From an uncultured Oscillospiraceae bacterium (GTDB taxonomy: Bacteria > Bacillota_A > Clostridia > Oscillospirales > Oscillospiraceae), in the NCBI GenBank assembly GCA_910584605.1, contig CAJUAW010000105.1, forward strand, positions 1-10,211: a stretch of 10,211 bases of DNA. Direction: 5' to 3'. Shown one piece after another: positions 1 through 5,720 of this stretch. Every line of letters starts with the position of its first letter. Within the stretch, counting starts at the first letter, position 1. The notes below the pieces were generated by a model. That model made no database searches and was not told the origin of the DNA. It was given only the letters and a program-made list of their open reading frames with translations. A program made the position numbers and the translations under genes.

Positions 1-216
1 CAGGCGGTTCAGAATGGCCCGGCCCCCGGTCTCGGTGTTGTGCCGGTGGTAGATAGCCATGGGCTTTTTGATCCCCAGGTGGTTGAGCAGTTTCACCGTC
101 ACCCGGGTGTCCTCGGCGGCAATAAAGTCCGCCTGCTCCAGGGTGTCCGCCATGCGCCGGGTGATATCCCCCAGGTTCCCGATGGGGGTGGGGACCAGAT
201 ACAGGGTGCCGGACAT
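1..216 (-). CDS. rsmI: RsmI, 16S rRNA (cytidine1402-2'-O)-methyltransferase, N-terminal part
   Basis: Only the first 72 codons are in the window; the gene continues beyond the left edge. RsmI methylates the ribose of C1402 in 16S rRNA in the ribosomal P site, using S-adenosylmethionine. The visible part has the family N-terminus: the short strand with LVPTPIGNLGDIT (residues 7-19), then AADFIAAEDTR-type sequence with the conserved AEDTR at about residues 34-38, and a stretch ending IYHRHNTETGG matching the family's YHEHN region. The ATG at 216 follows a GGAGAG ribosome binding site 6-7 nt upstream. A perfect TATAAT lies just upstream. The neighbouring gene is a TrmN6-type methyltransferase, which sits beside rsmI in Bacillus as well (yabB and yabC), though there they are collinear and here they diverge. 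Confidence 0.93.
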   Translation of the reverse strand, partial: MSGTLYLVPTPIGNLGDITRRMADTLEQADFIAAEDTRVTVKLLNHLGIKKPMAIYHRHNTETGGRAILNRL

Positions 217-245
217 ATCGCATCTCTCCAATCGTTCTGCATTTT

Positions 246-275
246 ATTATACCACAGATGGAGAAAATGTGGTAT
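246..275 (-). promoter_or_regulatory. rsmI promoter -10 with overlapping inverted repeat
   Basis: On the minus strand a perfect TATAAT lies at 251-246, 30 nt before the rsmI start. The best -35 at 17-18 bp spacing is poor (ATACCA). A 7-bp perfect inverted repeat, ATACCAC at 249-255 and GTGGTAT at 269-275, overlaps the -10 box and the -35 position. This could be an operator for an activator or repressor, or a chance palindrome. No clear promoter was found for the divergent gene at 330. Confidence 0.5.
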
Positions 276-329
276 CCTTTTCTTAACGATTTCTTTCACC
301 AAGCTGACACATAGGAGAGGTGGCGCAAT

Positions 330-950
330 ATGGTCAAACGGGAGCGGCTCGGCCCTTACACCCTGTCCTGGCCCGAGGGGGTCTTCCCTCTGGGGGGCGA
401 CGCCCTGGCGCTGGGGGCGTTTTCCAGTGTCAAGCCGGGCTGGCGGGTGTGTGATCTGGGGACGGGCAGCGGGGCGCTGCTCCTGCTGCTCGCCCGGCGG
501 GCGGAGGGGCTGGACCTGACCGGCATTGACCTCCACCCGCCGTCCGCCGCCATTGCCCGGGAAAACCTGGACGCAAACGGGCTGGCCGGAACCGTGATCT
601 GCGGCGATCTGCGCACCGCCCCTCTGCCCGCCGGAGGCTTTGATCTGGCCGTCTCCAACCCGCCCTACTTTCCGGTGGGCAGCGGCAGGAGCGGCGGCCC
701 CGCCCGCAGTGAGGAGCACTGCACTCTGGACGAGCTGTGCTCCGCCGCCGGACGGCTGGTGAAAAACGGGGGCCGCTTCGCCCTGTGCCACCGTCCGGAA
801 CGGCTGGCCGATGTGATCTGCTCCCTCCGGGCCCACGGACTGGAGCCCAAACGCCTCAAGCTGGCCGCCCACGGGCCGGGGCGTCCTCCCTCCCTCCTGC
901 TGGTGGAGGCGGTAAAGCAGGGAGGGCCGGGCCTGACCATCGAACCATAA
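330..950 (+). CDS. trmN6: TrmN6-type tRNA1(Val) (adenine37-N6)-methyltransferase
   Basis: This is a predicted SAM-dependent N6-adenine methyltransferase that modifies A37 next to the anticodon of tRNA1(Val). The 206-aa protein has a Rossmann methyltransferase fold. The SAM-binding motif I DLGTGSG is at residues 42-48, the acidic motif II (GIDLHP) at about 65-70, and the catalytic NPPY motif of N6-adenine methyltransferases at 110-113. The N-terminus with FPLGGDALALGAF matches the TrmN6/YabB family, and so does the rsmI neighbourhood. AGGAGAGG lies about 10 nt before the ATG. It ends soon after SLLLVEAVKQGGPGLTIEP, whereas relatives are about 245 aa and continue further, so the C-terminus looks short. 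The gene ends in a terminator shared with obg. A general Mtase small-domain enzyme with another target is the alternative. Confidence 0.82.
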   Translation: MVKRERLGPYTLSWPEGVFPLGGDALALGAFSSVKPGWRVCDLGTGSGALLLLLARRAEGLDLTGIDLHPPSAAIARENLDANGLAGTVICGDLRTAPLPAGGFDLAVSNPPYFPVGSGRSGGPARSEEHCTLDELCSAAGRLVKNGGRFALCHRPERLADVICSLRAHGLEPKRLKLAAHGPGRPPSLLLVEAVKQGGPGLTIEP

Positions 951-952
951 AA

Positions 953-977
953 AAAAGAGGGCCGCCGGCCCTCTTTT
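953..977. terminator. Bidirectional terminator between trmN6 and obg
   Basis: An 11-bp perfect stem (953-963 with 967-977) closes a 3-nt loop. Six A residues lie on the left and TTTT on the right, so each strand gets a U-tract. The obg stop codon (978-976) is partly inside the stem, so the two convergent genes share this one structure and have essentially no spacer. Confidence 0.88.
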
Positions 978-2256
978 ACCTCTGATATTCAAACTCCAAA
1001 TCGTACAGGGAGACGATATCCCCGTCCTTGATGCCCATAGCCTCCAGCTTGTCGAACAGCCCCGACTGGCGCAGCTTCTGGTCAAACCAGTTCCGGGACT
1101 CGTAGTCGCCAAAATTGACGTTGGCGATGAGCCGCTGGAGCCAGGGGGCGTCGATGACCCAGGTGCCGTCGAACTCCTCAATCTGGACCTCCCCGCTGGT
1201 GTCCACCTCGGGGGGACGCTCCACATAGGTGGGCTCGTAGACCGCCACCGGAGGCAACTGGGCCAGCTCAGCCGCGGCCTTCTGCACCAGCTCCCGGGTA
1301 CCCTGGTGGGCGGCGGCGGACAGCTCAAACAGCTCCAGCCCCAGGCCCTCCACATGGGCCCGCAGCTTGTCCAGCAGAGCGGGGTCCTCCATGATGTCCA
1401 CCTTGTTGGCCGCCACGATCATCCTCCGGGAGGCCAGCTCCGGGGAGTACTGGGCCAGCTCGGCGTTGATGGCCTCAAAATCGGCTACCGGGTCCCGCCC
1501 CTCCGAGCCGGACACGTCCACCACATGGATGAGCAGGCGGCAGCGGTCGATGTGCCGCAGAAAGTCGTGGCCCAGACCGGCCCCTTCCGCCGCCCCTTCG
1601 ATGATGCCGGGGATGTCCGCCATGACGAAGGAGACGCCCTCGTCTACATAGACTACCCCCAGGTTGGGGAAAAGGGTGGTAAAGTGGTAGTTGGCAATCT
1701 TGGGCTGGGCCCGGCTGACCACGGAGAGCAGGGTGGACTTGCCCACGTTGGGGAAGCCCACCAGCCCCACATCGGCCAGCAGCTTCAGCTCCAGGACCAC
1801 GTCCCGGCTCTCGCCCGGCAGGCCCGCCTTGGCGAACCGGGGCACCTGACGGGTAGGGGTGGCGAAGTGCTGGTTGCCCCAGCCTCCCCGCCCTCCCCGG
1901 CACAGCACAAACCGGTCGGTCTGGGACATGTCCTGGATGATCTCTCCGGTTTCCGCGTCCCGGATGACGGTGCCCCGGGGCACCCGGATGACCAGGTCCT
2001 CCCCGTCCCGGCCGGTGCACTTCTTGCCCGCGCCGTCGGCTCCGCTGCCCGCCGTATACTTGCGCTTGTAGCGAAAATCCATCAGGGTGGACAGGTGGTC
2101 GTTGATCTCCACCACGATGTCCCCGCCCCGGCCTCCGTCGCCTCCGTCGGGGCCGCCGTTGGCCACGTATTTCTCCCGATGGAAGGACACCACGCCGTTC
2201 CCCCCGTTCCCGGAGCGGACGGTGATTTTCGCGGTATCTACAAAGGGTGCTGCCAT
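976..2256 (-). CDS. obg: Obg family GTPase (ObgE/CgtA)
   Basis: Essential GTPase that binds the 50S subunit and takes part in late ribosome assembly and stress signalling. The 426-aa protein has all three Obg parts. The glycine-rich Obg fold covers residues 1-158. The G domain carries G1 GFPNVGKST at 167-175, the FTT switch at 192-194, G3 DIPG at 214-217, G4 NKVD at 284-287 and G5 SAA at 313-315. The OCT domain, typical of Firmicutes Obg proteins, covers about 350-426. The ATG at 2256 follows AAAGGAGG at good spacing. It is normally directly downstream of rpmA; here five other genes lie between them. I see no convincing promoter in the 53-bp gap upstream, so transcription may come from the islet operon. 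A terminator overlaps the stop codon. Confidence 0.97.
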   Translation of the reverse strand: MAAPFVDTAKITVRSGNGGNGVVSFHREKYVANGGPDGGDGGRGGDIVVEINDHLSTLMDFRYKRKYTAGSGADGAGKKCTGRDGEDLVIRVPRGTVIRDAETGEIIQDMSQTDRFVLCRGGRGGWGNQHFATPTRQVPRFAKAGLPGESRDVVLELKLLADVGLVGFPNVGKSTLLSVVSRAQPKIANYHFTTLFPNLGVVYVDEGVSFVMADIPGIIEGAAEGAGLGHDFLRHIDRCRLLIHVVDVSGSEGRDPVADFEAINAELAQYSPELASRRMIVAANKVDIMEDPALLDKLRAHVEGLGLELFELSAAAHQGTRELVQKAAAELAQLPPVAVYEPTYVERPPEVDTSGEVQIEEFDGTWVIDAPWLQRLIANVNFGDYESRNWFDQKLRQSGLFDKLEAMGIKDGDIVSLYDLEFEYQR

Positions 2257-2278
2257 TTGGGCGCCTCCTTTCTTCTTT

Positions 2279-2301
2279 GTTCCTTTTCTTTGAAAAGAAA
2301 C
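2279..2301 (-). other. AT-rich hairpin between the yciI-like gene and obg
   Basis: A 10-bp stem with one G-U wobble and a 3-nt loop (2279-2288 with 2292-2301) fills most of the gap before obg. It is A/T-rich and is not followed by a U-tract in the minus direction, so it is a poor intrinsic terminator. It might be an RNA processing or stability element, or chance. It sits upstream of the obg ribosome binding site without covering it. Confidence 0.35.
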
Positions 2302-2309
2302 TTTTCCTG

Positions 2310-2609
2310 TTAGAGCAGATAGTTGTTTTCCTTATTTGCAGGCTGGAGGGCTTTCAGTTTGTAGGCGGCAAAGCCCTCTGTAACCAGAGGTTCCTGTTTG
2401 CACAACTCCTCCGCCGCCTCGTAACTCTCCGCCTTGAGGATATACATTCCGGCCACGCCGGGGTAGCCCTTGAACACGCCGGCCAGTTCAATATGCCCCT
2501 GTTCGTCCAGACGTTTCAGGTTGGCCACATGCCGCTCCACAGCGGCTTTGGTCAGCTTGTTGTAGGATTTGGTTTTCTCAATGAACATGACATACAGCCA
2601 TTGCTCCAT
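2310..2609 (-). CDS. YciI-like (YCII domain) protein
   Basis: A 99-aa cytoplasmic protein with the YCII/ferredoxin-like alpha-beta fold. Family features visible are an aromatic first strand (WLYVMFIE), the conserved histidine H27 on helix 1 (VERHVANL), the turn LDEQGHIELAGVF at about 35-47 and a GMYILKAES strand at 54-62 followed by the helix EAAEEL. The usual DP after that helix is EP (73-74) here. Family members are mostly uncharacterised; some are dehalogenase- or isomerase-like enzymes. The ATG at 2609 has AAAGGAG 9 nt upstream, overlapping the end of the flavodoxin gene (16-nt gap), so it is co-transcribed. Its substrate cannot be read from the sequence. Confidence 0.75.
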   Translation of the reverse strand: MEQWLYVMFIEKTKSYNKLTKAAVERHVANLKRLDEQGHIELAGVFKGYPGVAGMYILKAESYEAAEELCKQEPLVTEGFAAYKLKALQPANKENNYLL

Positions 2610-2625
2610 GGTGTAATCTCCTTTC

Positions 2626-3072
2626 TCAAAACGCCGATTCCATCAGACCGTCAAAAAAACGGCGGGCATGTTCCAAATCCTTCTCGTTGGGATGGCCTTT
2701 ACAGATTCCGCCCACCAGCTTGAAGGGGCCGAAGGTGTCGTAGCCCTTACAGCCGAACTGCCCCACAATCTGCGCGCCCTTGGCTTTGACCGCCTCCTCA
2801 ATGGCCCGGGTGCCGCTGCTCCCGCCGTAGGTGGACAGGAAAAACACCTTTTTGTCCTCCGGCAGGTTGTTTTTGGCGAACTCCAGCACGCTCTGGTGGA
2901 ACTTGCCGAAATAGATGCCCGAAGCGAAGCCGATCAGCTCATAGCCGCTCAGGTCAGCCGTTTTGACGGCTAGGGCGTCGATGAGGGTGACATCCCGTCC
3001 CTGGGCGACGGCCTCCACCAGCTTTTTGGTGTTGCCATGGTGGGCGGAGTAGTAAACAATGGCCGTTTTCAT
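2626..3072 (-). CDS. Flavodoxin-like FMN protein
   Basis: A 148-aa single-domain flavodoxin fold, expected to bind FMN non-covalently and transfer electrons in the cytoplasm. The phosphate-binding loop after strand 1 is S-A-H-H-G-N-T (9-15), close to the S/T-x-T-G-N-T consensus. The second FMN loop is around ASGIYFGKFH (50-59) and the third around STYGGS (80-85), the usual order and spacing. The C-terminal KGHPNEKDLEHARRF is typical of small clostridial flavodoxin-family proteins. Its ATG overlaps the acetyltransferase stop by 4 nt (ATGA), which implies translational coupling. Redox partners are unknown. Confidence 0.85.
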   Translation of the reverse strand: MKTAIVYYSAHHGNTKKLVEAVAQGRDVTLIDALAVKTADLSGYELIGFASGIYFGKFHQSVLEFAKNNLPEDKKVFFLSTYGGSSGTRAIEEAVKAKGAQIVGQFGCKGYDTFGPFKLVGGICKGHPNEKDLEHARRFFDGLMESAF

Positions 3073-3680
3073 AGCTCGCAGTCCTCGATTCTCTGGTTCT
3101 TGAAGTAGTATGCCCGGTCGTGGTCGTTTACCTCCCGCAAGATCCGGCAGGGGTTGCCCACAGCCACCACATTGTCGGGCAGGTCGCGGGTGACCACGCT
3201 CCCCGCGCCCACCACCACGTTATCCCCGATGGTCACGCCAGGGACCACCACTACGTTGGCCCCCAGCCAGCAGTTGCGTCCGATGCGGATGGGGGCGTTG
3301 TACTGGTACATCTGCTCCCGCAGCTCCGGGGCGATGGGGTGGCCCGCTGTGGCCAGCACCACGTTGGGACCAAACTGGGTGTAATCCCCCACATAGATGT
3401 GGGTGTCGTCCACCAGGGTGAGGTTGAAGTTGGCGTAGATATTGTTCCCGAAATGGACGTGCTTTCCGCCCCAATTGGCGTGGAAGGGAAGCTCGATGCA
3501 GCAGTTCTCCCCCACCTCGGCGAACATCTCCTTGAGCAGGGCGGCTTTCCGCTCCAGCTCCGACGGCTTGACCTGATTGTATTCAAACAACCTGTCCAGA
3601 CACTGGAGCTGCTCCCGCTGGAGTTCCGGGTCCCCGGGGAGATAGAGCATCCCGCTGTGCTGCTTTTCACGGATATCCAC
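3069..3680 (-). CDS. Maltose/galactoside-type O-acetyltransferase (hexapeptide repeat)
   Basis: A 203-aa left-handed beta-helix acetyltransferase of the LacA/Maa group, which moves acetyl from acetyl-CoA to a sugar hydroxyl. After an N-terminal helical cap (about residues 1-55, LYLPGDPEL then LFEYNQ), hexapeptide repeats run from about 70 to 180 (IRIGRNCWLGANVVVVPGVTIG region). The catalytic His of TAGHP is residue 113. The C-terminal AVGNPCRILREV is the family signature. I chose GTG at 3680 because GAGGAGGA lies 10 nt upstream. An in-frame ATG at 3716 would overlap the XRE gene by 20 nt and has no matching site. The gene is coupled to the flavodoxin downstream. The acceptor is not identifiable. 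Confidence 0.85.
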   Translation of the reverse strand: MDIREKQHSGMLYLPGDPELQREQLQCLDRLFEYNQVKPSELERKAALLKEMFAEVGENCCIELPFHANWGGKHVHFGNNIYANFNLTLVDDTHIYVGDYTQFGPNVVLATAGHPIAPELREQMYQYNAPIRIGRNCWLGANVVVVPGVTIGDNVVVGAGSVVTRDLPDNVVAVGNPCRILREVNDHDRAYYFKNQRIEDCEL

Positions 3681-3696
3681 AGAAATACCTTCCTCC

Positions 3697-3900
3697 TCAG
3701 TCCTCTGTAAATGCAAACAGCTCCTCCACCGTCACATGAAACACCTTGGCAATATCCATGGCCAGCTTCAGCGACGGGTTATACCTTCCGTTTTCCAAAT
3801 GAACTATGGTTTCACGCCTTGCGTGCACCAATTCTGCCAATTCGCTTTGTTTTAAGCCCGCTTTCTCCCGATATTCCTTGACCTTCGTTTTCAGGGCCAT
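3697..3900 (-). CDS. XRE-family (Cro/CI) helix-turn-helix regulator
   Basis: A 67-aa protein that is little more than a Cro/CI-type DNA-binding domain. The pattern LKQSELAELVHARRETIVHLENG (about 16-38) gives the two HTH helices, followed by the conserved NPSLKLAMDIAKVFHVTVEELF. It lacks any ligand or peptidase domain. The ATG at 3900 has AGGGAG upstream. It is second in the operon after a membrane protein, a pairing of small XRE regulator and multi-helix membrane protein that is common in Firmicutes. Autoregulation is suggested by the inverted repeat flanking the operon promoter at 4410-4469; that link is inference. Confidence 0.9.
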   Translation of the reverse strand: MALKTKVKEYREKAGLKQSELAELVHARRETIVHLENGRYNPSLKLAMDIAKVFHVTVEELFAFTED

Positions 3901-3964
3901 GTCAGACTCCCTTACTGTCCGGTACGCAGAACAGGATGCATCGGATCACGGCCCGGGGATCACA

Positions 3965-4369
3965 TCAGACCCCCCTGCTGTCCATCACACAAAATATGAT
4001 AAACCGTACCACAGCCAATACCAATATCATCCCAACCAGCGCATAGCCCGCCGCCGGCCCATCTATGGCTTTGACGGCGCAGGCAAAGGCAATGACAACG
4101 GCGGCGGCTATCATGATCTTCAGTCCGACCGCGTCCGTTCTGCGCAAATTTTGAATTGCCAGCTCGTCCTTTTCTTCCTTGCTGTACTTATAAATACGGT
4201 TAGCCCGCAGCGCAAAAAATACAATGGTAAATATGACAACTGTATTTTGAATGGTCTCATAGTAATGATGCCAGTCCCGCCTGGCCCACATCCAGTAGTA
4301 GCAGACCAGAAGCGTTGCGTAAATGATTTTTGTTCCTACCATTTCCTTTAAGGTAACTTTGGACTTCAT
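3965..4369 (-). CDS. Four-helix membrane protein of unknown function
   Basis: I do not recognise a named family with certainty; the layout recalls the small DUF2178-like membrane proteins found beside XRE regulators. The 134-aa protein has four predicted membrane helices at about residues 13-29, 42-56, 82-101 and 106-128. A charged cytoplasmic loop (57-80) contains KYSKEEKDELAIQNLRR, and the first loop has a WARRDWHHYYE stretch rich in aromatics and histidines. GGAGGA precedes the ATG at 4369. It is the first gene after the strong promoter. Base composition is clearly lower in GC than the ribosomal genes next door, consistent with an acquired block. Confidence 0.7.
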   Translation of the reverse strand: MKSKVTLKEMVGTKIIYATLLVCYYWMWARRDWHHYYETIQNTVVIFTIVFFALRANRIYKYSKEEKDELAIQNLRRTDAVGLKIMIAAAVVIAFACAVKAIDGPAAGYALVGMILVLAVVRFIIFCVMDSRGV

Positions 4370-4409
4370 GTCTCATTCCTCCATGTGACATATTTTTAAC
4401 TTTGCGGGC

Positions 4410-4469
4410 GTTATAAATATATCACTTCATATATGGCTTGTCAATCACAGAGTGTTAAATATTTATAAC
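4410..4469. repeat. Inverted repeat flanking the islet promoter (candidate operator)
   Basis: GTTATAAATAT at 4410-4420 and its exact reverse complement ATATTTATAAC at 4459-4469 form a perfect 11-bp inverted pair. Extended to 16 bp (4410-4425 and 4454-4469) they match at 14 of 16 positions. The left copy covers the -10 box and the right copy lies 9 bp beyond the -35, so binding to both would bracket the promoter. The XRE regulator encoded in this operon is the obvious candidate binder (inference). Confidence 0.6.
4416..4444 (-). promoter_or_regulatory. Islet operon promoter (TTGACA-17-TATATT)
   Basis: On the minus strand the -35 TTGACA is at 4444-4439 and the -10 TATATT at 4421-4416, with 17 bp between them. 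It is near consensus and should be strong unless repressed. It lies 47 bp upstream of the membrane-protein start and serves the genes down to 2310, perhaps also obg. A palindromic CATATATG lies in the spacer (4428-4435). Confidence 0.8.
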
Positions 4470-4539
4470 CTTCCATGCCGCTGTTTTTATGCCATTTACA
4501 GAGAGAACAATGACGCCAAAGTAAACCGGAACTTTAAGA

Positions 4540-4572
4540 AAAAGCCGCAAACGGCACCCGTTTGCGGCTTTT
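4540..4572 (-). terminator. Terminator of the rplU-prp-rpmA operon
   Basis: A 15-bp stem (4540-4554 with 4558-4572) with a 3-nt loop, GC-rich in the middle. In the minus direction it ends in a run of U residues, 5 nt after the rpmA stop codon. It separates the ribosomal operon from the islet downstream. Confidence 0.9.
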
Positions 4573-4577
4573 AGCTG

Positions 4578-4868
4578 TTACTCCGCGGCGGCCTCTTCCA
4601 CAATGGAGACCTGCTTGCGGTCCTTGCCCAGGCGCTCGAACTTCACGCGGCCGGACTTCATAGCGAACAGAGTATCGTCGCTGCCCTTGCCCACGTTGAC
4701 GCCGGGGTGGATATGGGTGCCCCGCTGGCGGACCAGGATGTTGCCGGCCAGCACGAACTGACCGTCGCCCCGCTTCACGCCCAGCCGCTTGGCCTTGGAA
4801 TCGCGGCCGTTGCGGGTGGAGCCCACGCCCTTTTTATGGGCGAAAAACTGTAAACCGATATTCAGCAT
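4578..4868 (-). CDS. rpmA: 50S ribosomal protein L27 (with Prp-cleaved extension)
   Basis: Ribosomal protein whose N-terminus reaches the peptidyl-transferase centre. The 96-aa protein starts MLNIGLQFFA-HKKGVGSTRNGRDS. The LQFFA stretch is the Firmicutes extension that Prp protease removes after A10 so that HKKG becomes the functional N-terminus (established for Staphylococcus aureus L27; applied here by motif). The body has the conserved GNILVRQRGTHIHPGVNVGKG (about 42-62) and the usual C-terminus. GGAGGTG lies just before the ATG, overlapping the last prp codons. It is the last gene of the operon, followed by a strong terminator. Confidence 0.98.
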   Translation of the reverse strand: MLNIGLQFFAHKKGVGSTRNGRDSKAKRLGVKRGDGQFVLAGNILVRQRGTHIHPGVNVGKGSDDTLFAMKSGRVKFERLGKDRKQVSIVEEAAAE

Positions 4869-4871
4869 CTC

Positions 4872-5201
4872 TTACACCTCCAAGACGGTAATATTTTCAG
4901 GGTACTCCTCGGCCAGCTGAACGCAGTGGACCAGCAGGGCGGCCAGAAGGGTCTGGCAGACGCTCTCGCTGTCCGGGTCCAGGGCCTTGGGGAGCTTTAG
5001 GGAGATGGACGCGTCCTTGTCCCGCACCTTCACCGAAGCCTCCAGCCCCAGCACGTCGTTGACGGCGCACTCGGTGAGCCGGACGGCGCTGGTGAGGGCG
5101 GCGCACACGATGTCCTCCCCCTGGGGGGCGTAGCCGCTGTGGCCCTGTATGTCAAAGCCGGTAAGGCGGCTGCCCTCGGAATGAAAGGTCACGGTAGTCA
5201 T
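4872..5201 (-). CDS. prp: Prp, ribosomal-processing cysteine protease
   Basis: Cysteine protease that removes the N-terminal extension of L27. The 109-aa protein shows the family catalytic pair: H21 in GHSGYA and C33 in DIVCAALTSAV, with the spacing known for the YsxB/Prp family. The C-terminal helix (LLAALLVHCVQLAEEYPENITV) is also typical. The ATG at 5201 shares one base with the rplU stop (TGATG), so translation is coupled; the gap to rpmA is 3 nt. It sits in the standard rplU-prp-rpmA order, and its substrate motif is visible in the next gene. Confidence 0.96.
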   Translation of the reverse strand: MTTVTFHSEGSRLTGFDIQGHSGYAPQGEDIVCAALTSAVRLTECAVNDVLGLEASVKVRDKDASISLKLPKALDPDSESVCQTLLAALLVHCVQLAEEYPENITVLEV

Positions 5202-5512
5202 CAGGCTTTGATGGCGCCGATCTCCACCTTGGTGTAGGGCTGACGGTGGCCCTGGCGCTTGCGATAGCCCTTCTTGGGGGTGTACTTGAAGATGCGGATC
5301 TTCTTGCCCTTGCCGTTCTTGACCACGGTGGCGGCCACAGAAGCGCCCTCCACGGTGGGAGCGCCGAAGGTGGCCTTGTCGCCGTCCAGCACAGCCAGAA
5401 CCTGGTCGAAGGTGATAGCCTGACCAGCCTCGGCCTCCAGCTTCTCGATGAACAGAGTGTCGCCCTCCGCCACCTTGTACTGCTTACCGCCGGTCACGAT
5501 GATTGCCTGCAT
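5201..5512 (-). CDS. rplU: 50S ribosomal protein L21
   Basis: Large-subunit ribosomal protein binding 23S rRNA. The 103-aa product begins MQAIIVTGGKQYKV, the family N-terminus, and has the C-terminal signature KKGYRKRQGHRQPYTKVEI at about 80-98. I use the ATG at 5512, since AAAGGAG ends 9 nt upstream and the length equals the usual 102-103 aa. A TTG at 5521 in the same frame directly abuts the Shine-Dalgarno sequence and can be dismissed. It is the first gene of the operon with prp and rpmA. Confidence 0.98.
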   Translation of the reverse strand: MQAIIVTGGKQYKVAEGDTLFIEKLEAEAGQAITFDQVLAVLDGDKATFGAPTVEGASVAATVVKNGKGKKIRIFKYTPKKGYRKRQGHRQPYTKVEIGAIKA

Positions 5513-5586
5513 AGTATTCAACTCCTTTATGACGGACTCGCTCTTGTGGGCGGGGCTGCCCCGCTTGTGTACCCACTCAATGCGGC
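5513..5586 (-). ncRNA. Structured rplU leader (L21-leader type)
   Basis: The transcript from the promoter at 5593-5621 should start near 5586 and has a leader of about 74 nt. It folds into a two-part hairpin: outer GUGG/CCAC (5573-5576 with 5546-5549), inner GCGGGG/CCCCGC (5559-5564 with 5550-5555) with a 3-nt loop, and a one-sided 8-nt bulge GUACACAA between them. Position and shape fit the Firmicutes L21 leader (Rfam family L21_leader), thought to allow autoregulation by L21. The family assignment is from memory of its context and shape. Confidence 0.6.
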
Positions 5587-5592
5587 CCTAGT

Positions 5593-5621
5593 AGTATATC
5601 AGCCCTTCCCGGCTTTGTCAA
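5593..5621 (-). promoter_or_regulatory. rplU operon promoter (TTGACA-17-TATACT)
   Basis: The -35 TTGACA lies at 5621-5616 and the -10 TATACT at 5598-5593 on the minus strand, with a 17-bp spacer. This near-consensus promoter is as expected for ribosomal protein genes. It diverges from the promoter at 5667-5695. Confidence 0.87.
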
Positions 5622-5666
5622 GGGGGCTGTCCGCTTTTTTCCGGCCCTTTTCTTAACAGGAATTGC

Positions 5667-5695
5667 TTGCATCAGTGCTCCCTTCGTGCTACAAT
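5667..5695 (+). promoter_or_regulatory. Promoter for the 5721 gene (TTGCAT-17-TACAAT, extended -10)
   Basis: -35 TTGCAT at 5667-5672, 17-bp spacer, -10 TACAAT at 5690-5695 preceded by TG at 5687-5688 (extended -10). It lies about 25 bp before the start codon, leaving a leader of under 20 nt that is mostly ribosome binding site. Confidence 0.7.
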
Positions 5696-5720
5696 GGGGA
5701 ACACAGAGGAGGCGGTCCCC

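Noticed and set aside
99..1355. Minus-strand 418-codon open frame
   Set aside because: It runs through the C-terminal third of obg in another frame and antisense through trmN6; Arg/Pro/Ser-rich shadow with no start signal.
1306..2313. Plus-strand 335-codon open frame opposite obg
   Set aside because: Antisense shadow of obg, which has all G motifs on the minus strand.
3681..3716. ATG at 3716 as the acetyltransferase start
   Set aside because: It overlaps the XRE gene by 20 nt, and the GAGGAGGA site falls inside the extra residues; GTG at 3680 is correctly spaced from it.
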